Assembly (NCBI GenBank): GCA_002490835.1 | Contig: DKUU01000001.1 | Span: forward strand, 1-64,000 | Direction: 5' to 3' | Length of the DNA: 64,000 nucleotides | From: Lachnospiraceae bacterium UBA7196 | Lineage (GTDB): Bacteria > Bacillota > Clostridia > Lachnospirales > Lachnospiraceae | Program-made: the position numbers and the translations under genes | Part shown: positions 50,861 through 59,348 of the stretch, piece by piece | Layout: each line of letters opens with the position of its first letter | How positions within the stretch are numbered: the first letter of the stretch is position 1 | The notes under the pieces: model-generated | What the model saw: the letters and a program-made list of their open reading frames with translations, nothing else | Databases searched by the model: none | Told to the model about the DNA's origin: nothing

Positions 50861-52135
50861 ATGGTAAAAAAAGAAATGATTGCCATGCTTTTAGCAGGCG
50901 GTCAGGGAAGCAGACTGGGGGTGTTAACGTCAAAGGTGGCCAAGCCGGCAGTATCCTTCGGCAGTAAATACCGGATCATCGACTTCCCGCTCAGCAATTG
51001 TATCAACTCCGGCGTCGATACGGTGGGTGTACTCACCCAGTATCAGCCGCTTCGCCTGAATACCCATATCGGTATCGGTATTCCGTGGGATCTGGACAGG
51101 AACATCGGCGGCGTTACGGTGCTTCCCCCTTACGAGAAGAGCGCGAACAGCGAGTGGTATACCGGTACGGCCAACGCGATCTACCAGAACATAGACTACA
51201 TGGAAAGCTTTAATCCGGAATATGTTTTGATCCTTTCCGGGGATCATATCTATAAGATGGATTATGAGGTGATGCTTGATTTCCATAAGCAGAACGGGGC
51301 CGAGGTGACGATCGCCGTCATGCCAGTACCCATGGAGGAAGCGAAGCGTTTCGGCATCATGATCACCGACGAAAACCGCAGGATCACGGACTTCGAGGAG
51401 AAACCTGCAAATCCCCGCAGTAATCTGGCATCGATGGGTATTTACATCTTTAACTGGAAGACGCTCAAGGAAGCGCTTCTGGCCAATGAGGAGCAGCCGG
51501 GACTTGACTTTGGTAAACATCTGATCCCCTACTGTCACGGCAAAGGCGCGCCGCTCTACGCCTATGAGTTTAACGGTTACTGGAAGGACGTAGGGACGCT
51601 TCACTCCTTCTGGGAGGCGAATATGGAGCTGATCGACCTTGTGCCGGAGTTCAATCTTTACGAAGAGTACTGGAAAATCTACACGAAGAGCGAGATCCTG
51701 CCGCCGCAGTACCTGTCGCCTGACAGCGTGGTGGAGAGAAGTATCATCGGCGAGGGCTCTGAGATCTACGGACAAGTATATAATTCCGTGATCGGTTGTG
51801 GCGTGACCATAGGAGTCGGAACGGTGGTACGGGATTCCATCGTTATGAACGGGACGAAGATCTGCAGCAACTGTGAGCTTTACAAGGCGGTCGTTGCGGA
51901 GAATGTGGAGATCGAGGATAATGTAAAACTGGGTGTCGGCGAGGCCGTTCCCAACGAGACGGATCCCCATATCTACGATCACGAGCTGGTGACGATAGGC
52001 GAAAAGAGCGTGATCCCGAAAGGGACGACGATAGGGAAAAATTCCGTGGTCTTTGGTGTGACGACGCCGGAGGACTATGATAACGGCAATCTTCCCAGCG
52101 GCAAAACTTTGATTAAGGCAGGTGATAAATCGTGA
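50861..52135 (+). CDS. glgC: Glucose-1-phosphate adenylyltransferase
   Basis: Makes ADP-glucose for glycogen synthesis, 424 aa. MLLAGGQGSRLGVLTSKVAKPAV is the nucleotide-binding start, FPLSNCINSGV and GTANAIYQN catalytic-region motifs, and a C-terminal left-handed beta helix (about 290-400) completes it. The ATG at 50861 with AGGGGTGA is preferred to a GTG at 50852. The 3' end overlaps glgD by 4 bp, so the two subunits are co-translated. Confidence 0.97.
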   Translation: MVKKEMIAMLLAGGQGSRLGVLTSKVAKPAVSFGSKYRIIDFPLSNCINSGVDTVGVLTQYQPLRLNTHIGIGIPWDLDRNIGGVTVLPPYEKSANSEWYTGTANAIYQNIDYMESFNPEYVLILSGDHIYKMDYEVMLDFHKQNGAEVTIAVMPVPMEEAKRFGIMITDENRRITDFEEKPANPRSNLASMGIYIFNWKTLKEALLANEEQPGLDFGKHLIPYCHGKGAPLYAYEFNGYWKDVGTLHSFWEANMELIDLVPEFNLYEEYWKIYTKSEILPPQYLSPDSVVERSIIGEGSEIYGQVYNSVIGCGVTIGVGTVVRDSIVMNGTKICSNCELYKAVVAENVEIEDNVKLGVGEAVPNETDPHIYDHELVTIGEKSVIPKGTTIGKNSVVFGVTTPEDYDNGNLPSGKTLIKAGDKS

Positions 52136-53250
52136 GAGCAATCGGAATTATCTTAGCGGGTGGTAACAATCACAGGATCAGGCAGCTGACCCAGAAGCGT
52201 GCGGTCTGCGCGATGCCCATCGCGGGAAGCTACAGGAGCATCGACTTCGCGCTCAGCAATATGACGAATTCCCATATCAATAAAGTGGCTGTGTTCACGC
52301 AGTATAACGCCGGCAGCCTGAACGAGCATTTAAGCTCCTCGAAGTGGTGGGATTTCGGACGTAAGCAGGGCGGCCTGTTCGTGGAGACGCCGGCGGTGAC
52401 GGCGGAGAGCAATGCCTGGTACCGCGGCACGGCGGATGCGATCGCGCAGAATCTGTCTTTCTTAAAGAACAGCCATGAGCCTTATGTGGTGATCGTTTCC
52501 GGTGACTGTGTCTACAAAATGGATTACAATAAGGTTTTGGAGTATCATATCGAAAAGAAGGCGGATATCACCGTAGTGTGTAAGGACATGGATGCAAATG
52601 CCAACGTGGAGCGCTACGGTACGGTCAAGATGAACGAGGACAGCCGCATTGAGGAGTTTGAGGAGAAACCCGTGGTGGCGAAGTCTAACACGATCTCCTG
52701 CGGTATCTACGTCGTCAGAAGAAGGCTGCTGATCGAGCTGGTCGAGAAGTGTAAGGAAGAAGACCGTTACGATTTTGTAAAGGACATCCTGATCCGTCAG
52801 AAGAACTTAAAGAGGATCTACGGCTATAAGATCAAAGAGTACTGGAGCAACATCGCTACCGTCGAAGATTACTTTAAGACCAATATGGACTTCCTGAAAC
52901 CTGACATCCGGGATTATTTCTTTAAGCAGTATCCCGATGTGTATTCTAAGGTAGACGATTTACCGCCCGCGAAGTACAATGTAGGCGCCAGCATCAAAAA
53001 CAGCCTGATATCCAGCGGCTGTATCGTCAACGGAACGGTGGAGGATTCCGTGATCTTTAAGGAGACCTACATCGGAAGCAATTGTTACATCAAAAACTCT
53101 ATCATCCTGAACGATGTGTATATCGGGGATAACACGCACATAGAGAACTGCATTGTGGAAAGCCGGGGTACGATCCGTGCAAATTCTTACCACAAGGGGG
53201 AGGATGGTATCGAAATCGTTGTGGAGCATAACGACAGATACACGCTCTAA
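52132..53250 (+). CDS. glgD: GlgD, regulatory ADP-glucose pyrophosphorylase subunit
   Basis: A 372-aa paralogue of GlgC that lacks full catalytic signatures and acts as its partner subunit in Firmicutes. It starts with GTG inside the glgC stop. The loop reads LAGGNNHRIRQLTQKRAV instead of GGQGSRL, typical of GlgD. It keeps the beta-helix C-terminus. Glycogen synthase and branching enzyme genes are not in the window. Confidence 0.96.
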   Translation: MRAIGIILAGGNNHRIRQLTQKRAVCAMPIAGSYRSIDFALSNMTNSHINKVAVFTQYNAGSLNEHLSSSKWWDFGRKQGGLFVETPAVTAESNAWYRGTADAIAQNLSFLKNSHEPYVVIVSGDCVYKMDYNKVLEYHIEKKADITVVCKDMDANANVERYGTVKMNEDSRIEEFEEKPVVAKSNTISCGIYVVRRRLLIELVEKCKEEDRYDFVKDILIRQKNLKRIYGYKIKEYWSNIATVEDYFKTNMDFLKPDIRDYFFKQYPDVYSKVDDLPPAKYNVGASIKNSLISSGCIVNGTVEDSVIFKETYIGSNCYIKNSIILNDVYIGDNTHIENCIVESRGTIRANSYHKGEDGIEIVVEHNDRYTL

Positions 53251-53447
53251 GCAGCAGGCAGGAGCGCAATTTCGGACAGTGTGGAGGAAGCATGGTGATG
53301 GAGTGATTGTCAAGAGAGAATCAGTTGTCTGAAATTAACGGAACATTTATTACAAGCTACGTGGCTTGATGAGTATGACTTGTGAGGAAAGCTTGTGAAA
53401 ACCGGCAAATTTCCGGCCGGTATCATATGATAAGGAGGCTGAGCTTC

Positions 53448-53720
53448 ATGAAAATTACTGATGTCCGCGTACGAAAAATGACTCAAGACAGCAAGATGAA
53501 GGCAATCGTCTCGATCACGATCGACGATGAATTCGTAGTTCATGACATTAAGGTAATTGAAGGCGAAAAAGGTCTGTTTATAGCGATGCCCAGCAAGAAG
53601 GCGTCGGACGGCGAATATCGCGATATCGCCCATCCGATCAATTCGGACACGCGGGACATGATCCAAAAAGTGATCTTGGAAAGCTATGAGCGCGCGCTTT
53701 TAGAACCGAATAGTGAGTAG
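53448..53720 (+). CDS. spoVG: Septation protein SpoVG
   Basis: Small nucleic-acid-binding regulator of sporulation, septation and surface gene expression, 90 aa. MKITDVRVRKM at the start, SITIDDEFVVHDIKVIEG and FIAMPSKK are diagnostic. AAGGAGG lies 10 nt before the ATG at 53448. The 197-bp leader holds a small ACCGGC/GCCGGT hairpin at about 53401-53421. A strong terminator follows. Confidence 0.96.
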   Translation: MKITDVRVRKMTQDSKMKAIVSITIDDEFVVHDIKVIEGEKGLFIAMPSKKASDGEYRDIAHPINSDTRDMIQKVILESYERALLEPNSE

Positions 53721-53757
53721 ACGTATGATGACAGCATCTAAATGGATGCACAGGGAG

Positions 53758-53784
53758 AGAGGGACGCGAAAGCGTCCTTTTCTC
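53758..53784 (+). terminator. spoVG terminator
   Basis: GGACGC (53762-53767), a GAAA loop and GCGTCC (53772-53777) followed by TTTTCT: a compact intrinsic terminator. Confidence 0.85.
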
Positions 53785-53831
53785 ATGGATTATTTATGAA
53801 AAAATGCTGCAGGATGCGATCTAAATTATCA

Positions 53832-53860
53832 TAGACTTTGTGTCTCTGCTATGGTATACT
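53832..53860 (+). promoter_or_regulatory. pth-mfd promoter
   Basis: TAGACT (53832-53837), 17-nt spacer and TATACT (53855-53860) with TGG directly before it (extended -10). About 68 nt upstream of pth. Confidence 0.6.
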
Positions 53861-53927
53861 AAGCCTAATTTTGATGTCTAAAATTAATGATAGATAATGT
53901 ATAGAAAAAGGTTGAAAGAAGGTAATT

Positions 53928-54533
53928 ATGTACATTATTGCAGGTCTGGGCAATCCGGACGGGAAATATCGTAACACTAGACACAATATCGGTTTTGAGG
54001 TGATCGATTCGATCGCGGAAAAAAACGATATCGTTGTGGGAGAAAAAAAGCATAAAGCCGTGATTGGCAAAGGAATGGTCGCGGGAGAAAAAGCGGTGCT
54101 GGTAAAACCTCTCACCTATATGAATCTGAGTGGTGAGAGCATCCGTTCCGTCATAGACTTTTATAAAGCGGACGAGAAATCGGAACTGATCGTGATCTCG
54201 GACGACGTGAATCTGGAGCCGGGACAATTCCGCATCCGTAAACGCGGCAGCGACGGCGGTCACAACGGCTTAAAAAATATTATCCTGCATCTGGGGCATG
54301 ATGAATTTATCAGGGTGCGCATGGGCGTGGGTGAGAAGCCGCCGAAAATGGATCTGGCGGACTATGTGCTGGGACATTTTCTGCCCGAAGAGCGGGAGTT
54401 GATGACTGAGAGTATCAAGCGCGCGACTTTAGCGATCGAGACGATTATCGCCGAGGGGGCGGACGCGGCCATGAACCGCTATAATGCGCGCAAAAAGCCG
54501 CCCAAAAAGCACGAAAACGGGGAATCGCAATAA
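53928..54533 (+). CDS. pth: Peptidyl-tRNA hydrolase
   Basis: Releases tRNA from prematurely dropped peptidyl-tRNA. The 201-aa protein has IAGLGNPDGKYRNTRHNIGFEVID with the catalytic His, KPLTYMNLSGE, and GSDGGHNGLKNI. A basic tail (NARKKPPKKHENGESQ) extends slightly beyond usual. The stop is immediately followed by the mfd start (TAAATG), a conserved pth-mfd pair. Confidence 0.97.
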   Translation: MYIIAGLGNPDGKYRNTRHNIGFEVIDSIAEKNDIVVGEKKHKAVIGKGMVAGEKAVLVKPLTYMNLSGESIRSVIDFYKADEKSELIVISDDVNLEPGQFRIRKRGSDGGHNGLKNIILHLGHDEFIRVRMGVGEKPPKMDLADYVLGHFLPEERELMTESIKRATLAIETIIAEGADAAMNRYNARKKPPKKHENGESQ

Positions 54534-57500
54534 ATGAAGGCATTATTGACGCCGCTTACAGAACTGAACGCATACGAGGAGATCAAGAGCCGCCTTGCAA
54601 AAAAGGGGGCGTTTTCGGCTGCCCTTTCCGGCTGCGTGGATTCACAAAAACTGCATATGATCTACGGCTTTTCCGAGGGCTTTCGCCATAAGCTCATCGT
54701 TACTTACAGCGACTTGCGGGCGAAGGAAATCTACGAAGACTATCAATTTTATGACAGGAATGTCATGTTGTATCCGGCAAAGGACCTTATTTTTTTTCAG
54801 GCGGACATTCACGGAAACCGCCTGACCACCGAGCGCATCCGCTGTCTGCGGCGGCTTTCGGAGGGGACGCCGCTGACGGTGATCACCACCTTTGACGCGT
54901 TGATGACGCCCCAGCCGTCCCTTGCGGCGTGGAGCTCATGGGTGCTGCGCCTCGACAAGCAGACCGCCGTGGACGAGGGGAAACTTTCGGCGAAACTGGT
55001 GGAGCTGGGATACGAAAACGCTTATCAGGTGGAAGCGCCGGGACAGTTTTCCATCCGCGGCGGCATCGTGGATATTTTCGATCTGACGGAGGAGAATCCT
55101 TACCGGATCGAGCTGTGGGGGGATGAGATCGAGTCTATACGCAGCTTTGACGTCTTAAGCCAGCGTTCCATCGAAAAACTGGAGTCTGTAGCCATCTATC
55201 CGGCGACGGAGCTTGTCCTGACAAAGAAGGAACTCACAGAGGGACTTGCGCTGATTCGCAAAGAAGGGAAAAAACAGGCGGAGGTTTTGCGGACACAGCA
55301 AAAGACGGAAGAGGCGCACCGCATCGAGGTACAGGTGCGGGAGCTTTCGGAGACGCTTCTGGAATTGGGGCTTTCTTACAATGCCGTGAATCTGGAGAGC
55401 TACGTGCGTTATTTTATCCCGGAACTTTCTTCCTTTTTGGCATGTTTTTCGAAAGAGGAAAGCTGCGTGTTTCTGGACGAGCCGCTGCGCATCAAAGAGC
55501 ATGTGGACGCGGTGGAGTTTGAGTTTCGGGAGAGCATGAGCCACCGCGCCGAGAAAGGCTATATCCTGCCCGGCCAGATGGACGTCCTCTATCCGGCGGA
55601 GGAAGCGGCCGCAAAACTTGGCGCGCTGCGGGTGGTGAGCCTTTCCTCGATGGAGGGCAAAAATCCGCTCCTAAAGACGGATCATAAGTACGCGGTGCAG
55701 GCGAGAAGCCTTTCTTCCTACAATAACAGCTTTGACGCGCTGGTGAAGGATTTAAAGGCTTATAAGAAAAAAGGCTACCGCATTCTGCTGCTCTCCGGAT
55801 CGCGGACAAGGGCAAAACGGCTGGCCGAGGATCTTTTAGAATTTGAGATCAGCGCTTTTTATACGGAAGACCCTTTGCGCGAGGTGCAGCCCGGCGAGGT
55901 GATGACGGCTTACGGCCGTGTGAAAAAAGGATTTGAGTACCCGCTCATAAAGTTCATGGTGATCGCGGAGAGCGATATCTTCGGGGCGGAGAAGAAAAAG
56001 AAGCGCAAGAAAAAAGTCTATCAGGGGCAGAAGATTCAAGATTTCAATGACCTCAAGGTGGGCGATTTTGTGGTGCATGAAAGCCACGGCCTCGGCATTT
56101 ATCAGGGCATTGAGAAGGTGGAAGTGGAACATGTCACCAAGGATTATATGAAGATAGCCTACCGCGACGGCGGCATCCTTTATGTGCTGGCGACGGGCCT
56201 TGACGTGATCCAGAAATATGCTTCCGCAGACGCGGGCACAAAGCCCAAGCTTAATAAACTGGGTACGCAGGAGTGGACGAGGACCAAGTCCAAGGTGCGC
56301 ACGGCGGTGGAGGAGGTGGCTTCCGATCTGGTGGAGCTTTATGCGGCCAGACAGGCGGCTGCGGGCTACTGCTACGGGCAGGATACGGTCTGGCAGAGGG
56401 AGTTTGAGGAGATGTTCCCCTTTGAGGAGACGGAGGATCAGATCGCCGCTATCGCCGCCACCAAGGAGGACATGGAGAGCGATAAGATCATGGACCGCCT
56501 GATCTGCGGCGACGTGGGCTACGGTAAGACGGAGATCGCCATCCGCGCGGCTTTTAAAGCTGTGCAGGAGAATAAGCAGGTGGTCTATCTGGTGCCGACG
56601 ACAATCCTTGCGCAGCAGCATTATCATACCTTTGTCCAGCGGATGAAGGATTTCCCTGTGCGCATCGACCTGCTCTCCCGTTTCCGCTCTACGGCGGAGC
56701 AGAAAAAGACCATAGCGGACCTAAAGAAGGGCATGGTGGATATCGTCATTGGTACCCACCGTGTGCTTTCGAAGGATGTGGAATATAAGGACCTCGGCCT
56801 GCTCATTATCGACGAGGAGCAGCGCTTCGGCGTGGCCCATAAAGAAAAGATCAAAAAATTAAAGGAAAACGTGGATGTGTTGACGTTGACGGCCACACCG
56901 ATCCCAAGGACACTGCACATGAGCCTTGTCGGGATCAGGGATATGAGTGTTTTGGAGGAGGCGCCGGAAGACAGGCTGCCCATCCAGACCTTTGTCTGCG
57001 AATATAATGAGGAGATGGTGCGGGAAGCGATCGTCAGGGAACTTGCCAGAGAGGGACAGGTCTACTATGTCTATAACCGCGTTAATAATATCGCGGATAT
57101 AGCGGCGGCGGTCGGCGAACTGGTGCCGGAAGCAAACGTCGCTTTTGCCCACGGGCAGATGAAGGAGTCGGAGCTGGAGCGCATCATGTACGATTTCGTA
57201 AACGGCGAGATCGACGTGCTGGTGGCGACCACCATCATTGAGACGGGACTGGACATCTCCAACGTCAATACCATGATCATCCACGACTCCGATCAGATGG
57301 GACTGTCCCAGCTCTACCAGCTGCGGGGCCGCGTGGGGCGTTCCAACCGTACCGCCTATGCGTTCCTGATGTATAAAAGGGATAAGATACTGAAAGAGGT
57401 GGCGGAAAAACGTCTGGAGGCTATCCGCGAATTTACGGATTTAGGAAGCGGTTTCAAGATCGCCATGCGCGATCTGGAGATCCGCGGCGCGGGCACCCTT

Positions 57501-58076
57501 TTGGGGAAGAGCCAGCACGGGCATATGCAGGCAGTGGGGTACGACCTCTACTGTAAAATGCTGAATGAAGCGGTCAGGACCAAAAAGGGGATCGACGTGA
57601 GCGAGGACTTTAATACGCTGGTGGATCTGGACGTGGACGCTTATATTCCCGCCGAATATATTGTAAACGAAATGCAGAAGCTGGATATCTATAAGCGAAT
57701 CGCGGGCATTGAGAATGAGAGAGAATGCGACGATATGCGCGAAGAATTGCTTGACCGATTTGGTCAAATTCCGAAGTCGGCGGAAAATCTGCTGCGGATC
57801 GCGCTCATCCGCTCGCACGCGCACGCGCTCTTTATGCCGGAGGTAAAAGGGAAGGATGAGAAGGTGCGCTTTACGCTTTTGCCGGATGCTGCAGTGCGGG
57901 TGGAAAACATTCCCCTGCTGATCGGCGAATTTAACGGCAGGCTGCGCTTCGATCCCAAGGCCGGGCCGGCCTTCTTCCTGCATTATAAGAAATGCGGCGT
58001 GATCGAGAAGGATGAGGAGACGCTGCTGGCGATTACGGAGGAGGCGCTGGAGAAGATGGGGGAGATGTTGGTGTAG
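54534..58076 (+). CDS. mfd: Transcription-repair coupling factor
   Basis: DNA translocase that removes stalled RNA polymerase and recruits excision repair, 1180 aa. It has a UvrB-like N-terminal part (GGIVDIFDLTEENPYRIELWGDEIES), an RNA polymerase interaction domain (about 500-570, VGDFVVHESHGLGIYQGI), helicase motifs with GDVGYGKTE at 659-667 and DEEQRFG at about 760, a TRG region and a C-terminal TRCF domain. Full length and intact. Confidence 0.98.
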   Translation: MKALLTPLTELNAYEEIKSRLAKKGAFSAALSGCVDSQKLHMIYGFSEGFRHKLIVTYSDLRAKEIYEDYQFYDRNVMLYPAKDLIFFQADIHGNRLTTERIRCLRRLSEGTPLTVITTFDALMTPQPSLAAWSSWVLRLDKQTAVDEGKLSAKLVELGYENAYQVEAPGQFSIRGGIVDIFDLTEENPYRIELWGDEIESIRSFDVLSQRSIEKLESVAIYPATELVLTKKELTEGLALIRKEGKKQAEVLRTQQKTEEAHRIEVQVRELSETLLELGLSYNAVNLESYVRYFIPELSSFLACFSKEESCVFLDEPLRIKEHVDAVEFEFRESMSHRAEKGYILPGQMDVLYPAEEAAAKLGALRVVSLSSMEGKNPLLKTDHKYAVQARSLSSYNNSFDALVKDLKAYKKKGYRILLLSGSRTRAKRLAEDLLEFEISAFYTEDPLREVQPGEVMTAYGRVKKGFEYPLIKFMVIAESDIFGAEKKKKRKKKVYQGQKIQDFNDLKVGDFVVHESHGLGIYQGIEKVEVEHVTKDYMKIAYRDGGILYVLATGLDVIQKYASADAGTKPKLNKLGTQEWTRTKSKVRTAVEEVASDLVELYAARQAAAGYCYGQDTVWQREFEEMFPFEETEDQIAAIAATKEDMESDKIMDRLICGDVGYGKTEIAIRAAFKAVQENKQVVYLVPTTILAQQHYHTFVQRMKDFPVRIDLLSRFRSTAEQKKTIADLKKGMVDIVIGTHRVLSKDVEYKDLGLLIIDEEQRFGVAHKEKIKKLKENVDVLTLTATPIPRTLHMSLVGIRDMSVLEEAPEDRLPIQTFVCEYNEEMVREAIVRELAREGQVYYVYNRVNNIADIAAAVGELVPEANVAFAHGQMKESELERIMYDFVNGEIDVLVATTIIETGLDISNVNTMIIHDSDQMGLSQLYQLRGRVGRSNRTAYAFLMYKRDKILKEVAEKRLEAIREFTDLGSGFKIAMRDLEIRGAGTLLGKSQHGHMQAVGYDLYCKMLNEAVRTKKGIDVSEDFNTLVDLDVDAYIPAEYIVNEMQKLDIYKRIAGIENERECDDMREELLDRFGQIPKSAENLLRIALIRSHAHALFMPEVKGKDEKVRFTLLPDAAVRVENIPLLIGEFNGRLRFDPKAGPAFFLHYKKCGVIEKDEETLLAITEEALEKMGEMLV

Positions 58077-58107
58077 TAATTTGCTGGAAATTTGCTTAGG
58101 AAAACAC

Positions 58108-58136
58108 TTGCACATCATGTATAGATATGGTATGGT
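58108..58136 (+). promoter_or_regulatory. Promoter of the DUF3800 RNA-gene unit
   Basis: TTGCAC (58108-58113) and TATGGT (58131-58136) at 17-nt spacing, with TGG before the -10 (extended). Transcription would start near 58143, just before three hairpins. Confidence 0.5.
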
Positions 58137-58142
58137 TTGAAT

Positions 58143-58235
58143 AGAATAAGACTGTAACGAGTTACAGTTTTGGTCTGGGCGAAAGCTCTTTGGACCACCG
58201 TAGGCGGGAAGAATTTCCCGCCATTTCTATTATTA
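58143..58235 (+). ncRNA. Structured RNA upstream of DUF3800 gene
   Basis: Three consecutive hairpins: ACTGTAA/TTACAGT (58151-58168) followed by TTTT; GGTC/GACC enclosing GGGC-GAAA-GCTC with a GAAA tetraloop (58172-58196); and GGCGGGAA/TTCCCGCC (58203-58222). Several structured RNA motifs are known to precede DUF3800 genes, so this may be one of them. It could be a cis-regulatory leader or a separate RNA partner of the protein. Confidence 0.6.
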
Positions 58236-58256
58236 TATATATAGAGGGAAATAATA

Positions 58257-58889
58257 ATGAAAGAGTTGAGCGTATTTATTGATGAATCGGGAGATTTTGG
58301 AGAGATACAAGAGCGGCCGGCATACTATTTGGTAACGTTTGTTTTCCATGATCAGGATAATGGGATAGAGGAACAGGTTTCAAAATTAGAAAAAAGTGTT
58401 CGCAATTCGGGGTTTGATGTGGAATACATACATACGGGTCCGCTGATTCGACGGGAGAAAGTATTTGCAAGATATTCTATAGATGAGCGAAGGAAGTTGC
58501 TGTATAAAATGCTTAACTTTGTGAATAGATGTCCGATTTCTTATTTGACAGTTATTGTGGATAGAAAAGGGGCAACAGATAAGATCGCTTTGTCCGGTAG
58601 ATTGGCAAAGGCGATTAATAGGGCGTTAAGCGGGCATATCAAATTCTTTTCGGATTTTGACAGGGTTATTGTTTACTATGATAATGGGCAAGTCGAACTT
58701 GGCACAATTTTGAATGCAGTATTTTCAATACAATTCTCTAATGTAGAATTTAGGAAAGCTGAACCGCAGAAATATCGCCTTTTGCAGGCAACAGATTTTA
58801 TTTGTTCTATGGAATTGTTAAGGCTTAAACAAGAAGAAAAAAGATTGAGTAAATCAGAAAAATGTTTTTTTATAAACCGCAAGAGTTGA
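58257..58889 (+). CDS. DUF3800 protein, C-terminus probably frameshifted
   Basis: A 210-aa DUF3800 protein, an RNase H-like family found with mobile elements and defence genes. The acidic motif FIDESGDFG near the start, VIVDRKG, VIVYYDNGQ and LLQATDFICS are its hallmarks. The frame ends in an atypical INRKS just after seven T (58865-58871). Adding one T would continue as YKPQELKKTFLKSIEKKKL and stop at 58930, a typical family C-terminus. So the gene is either frameshifted, phase-variable, or misread in sequencing. Annotated to the first stop. AT-rich. Confidence 0.85.
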   Translation: MKELSVFIDESGDFGEIQERPAYYLVTFVFHDQDNGIEEQVSKLEKSVRNSGFDVEYIHTGPLIRREKVFARYSIDERRKLLYKMLNFVNRCPISYLTVIVDRKGATDKIALSGRLAKAINRALSGHIKFFSDFDRVIVYYDNGQVELGTILNAVFSIQFSNVEFRKAEPQKYRLLQATDFICSMELLRLKQEEKRLSKSEKCFFINRKS

Positions 58890-58942
58890 AGAAAACTTTT
58901 TTGAAAAGTATTGAAAAAAAGAAACTATAACTGTATAGCAGG

Positions 58943-59143
58943 TTACGCATCAGCTTCCATGCGGGCAAGGTTGATTTCCTTGTTAATTTCCTCTAAACTC
59001 ATATCGCTGATCCCGTTATCCTTAGCTTGCGCCCTTAATGCCATAAATGCCTGCATCGCGCCCTCCCGTGTGATATCCGAATCGGGAGACGAAATCTCGA
59101 AAGGGATTTTGCGCTGTCTTACCACGGCTCTTGCAAATATAAT
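58943..59143 (-). pseudogene. Truncated RelB/DinJ-type antitoxin remnant
   Basis: The minus-strand frame reads IIFARAVVRQRKIPFEIS followed by an ALRAQAKDNGISDMSLEEINKEINLAR ending, the C-terminal two thirds of a RelB/DinJ antitoxin. The N-terminal ribbon-helix-helix part is missing: upstream the sequence turns to AT-rich DNA with no good start, and only a GTG at 59125 is available. No toxin gene is adjacent. It is most likely a decayed fragment. The rest of 58890-59348 shows no other feature. Confidence 0.65.
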
Positions 59144-59348
59144 TATAAATATATAGATAGAAACTTGGATTACAGAAAATCAAAGTTGCGCAGAGTTTAT
59201 TAAAAACATAGATATGGCTATGCGATATTATAGATGGACGATGCTGAATTAAGGGATTGATTTTCCCAAAGTTTACGTGTATTGTATTGGAAAAGAGATA
59301 GCAGAGAACGGACGCGTTTTCTGAAAAATAGAAACAGGAGGAATCACT

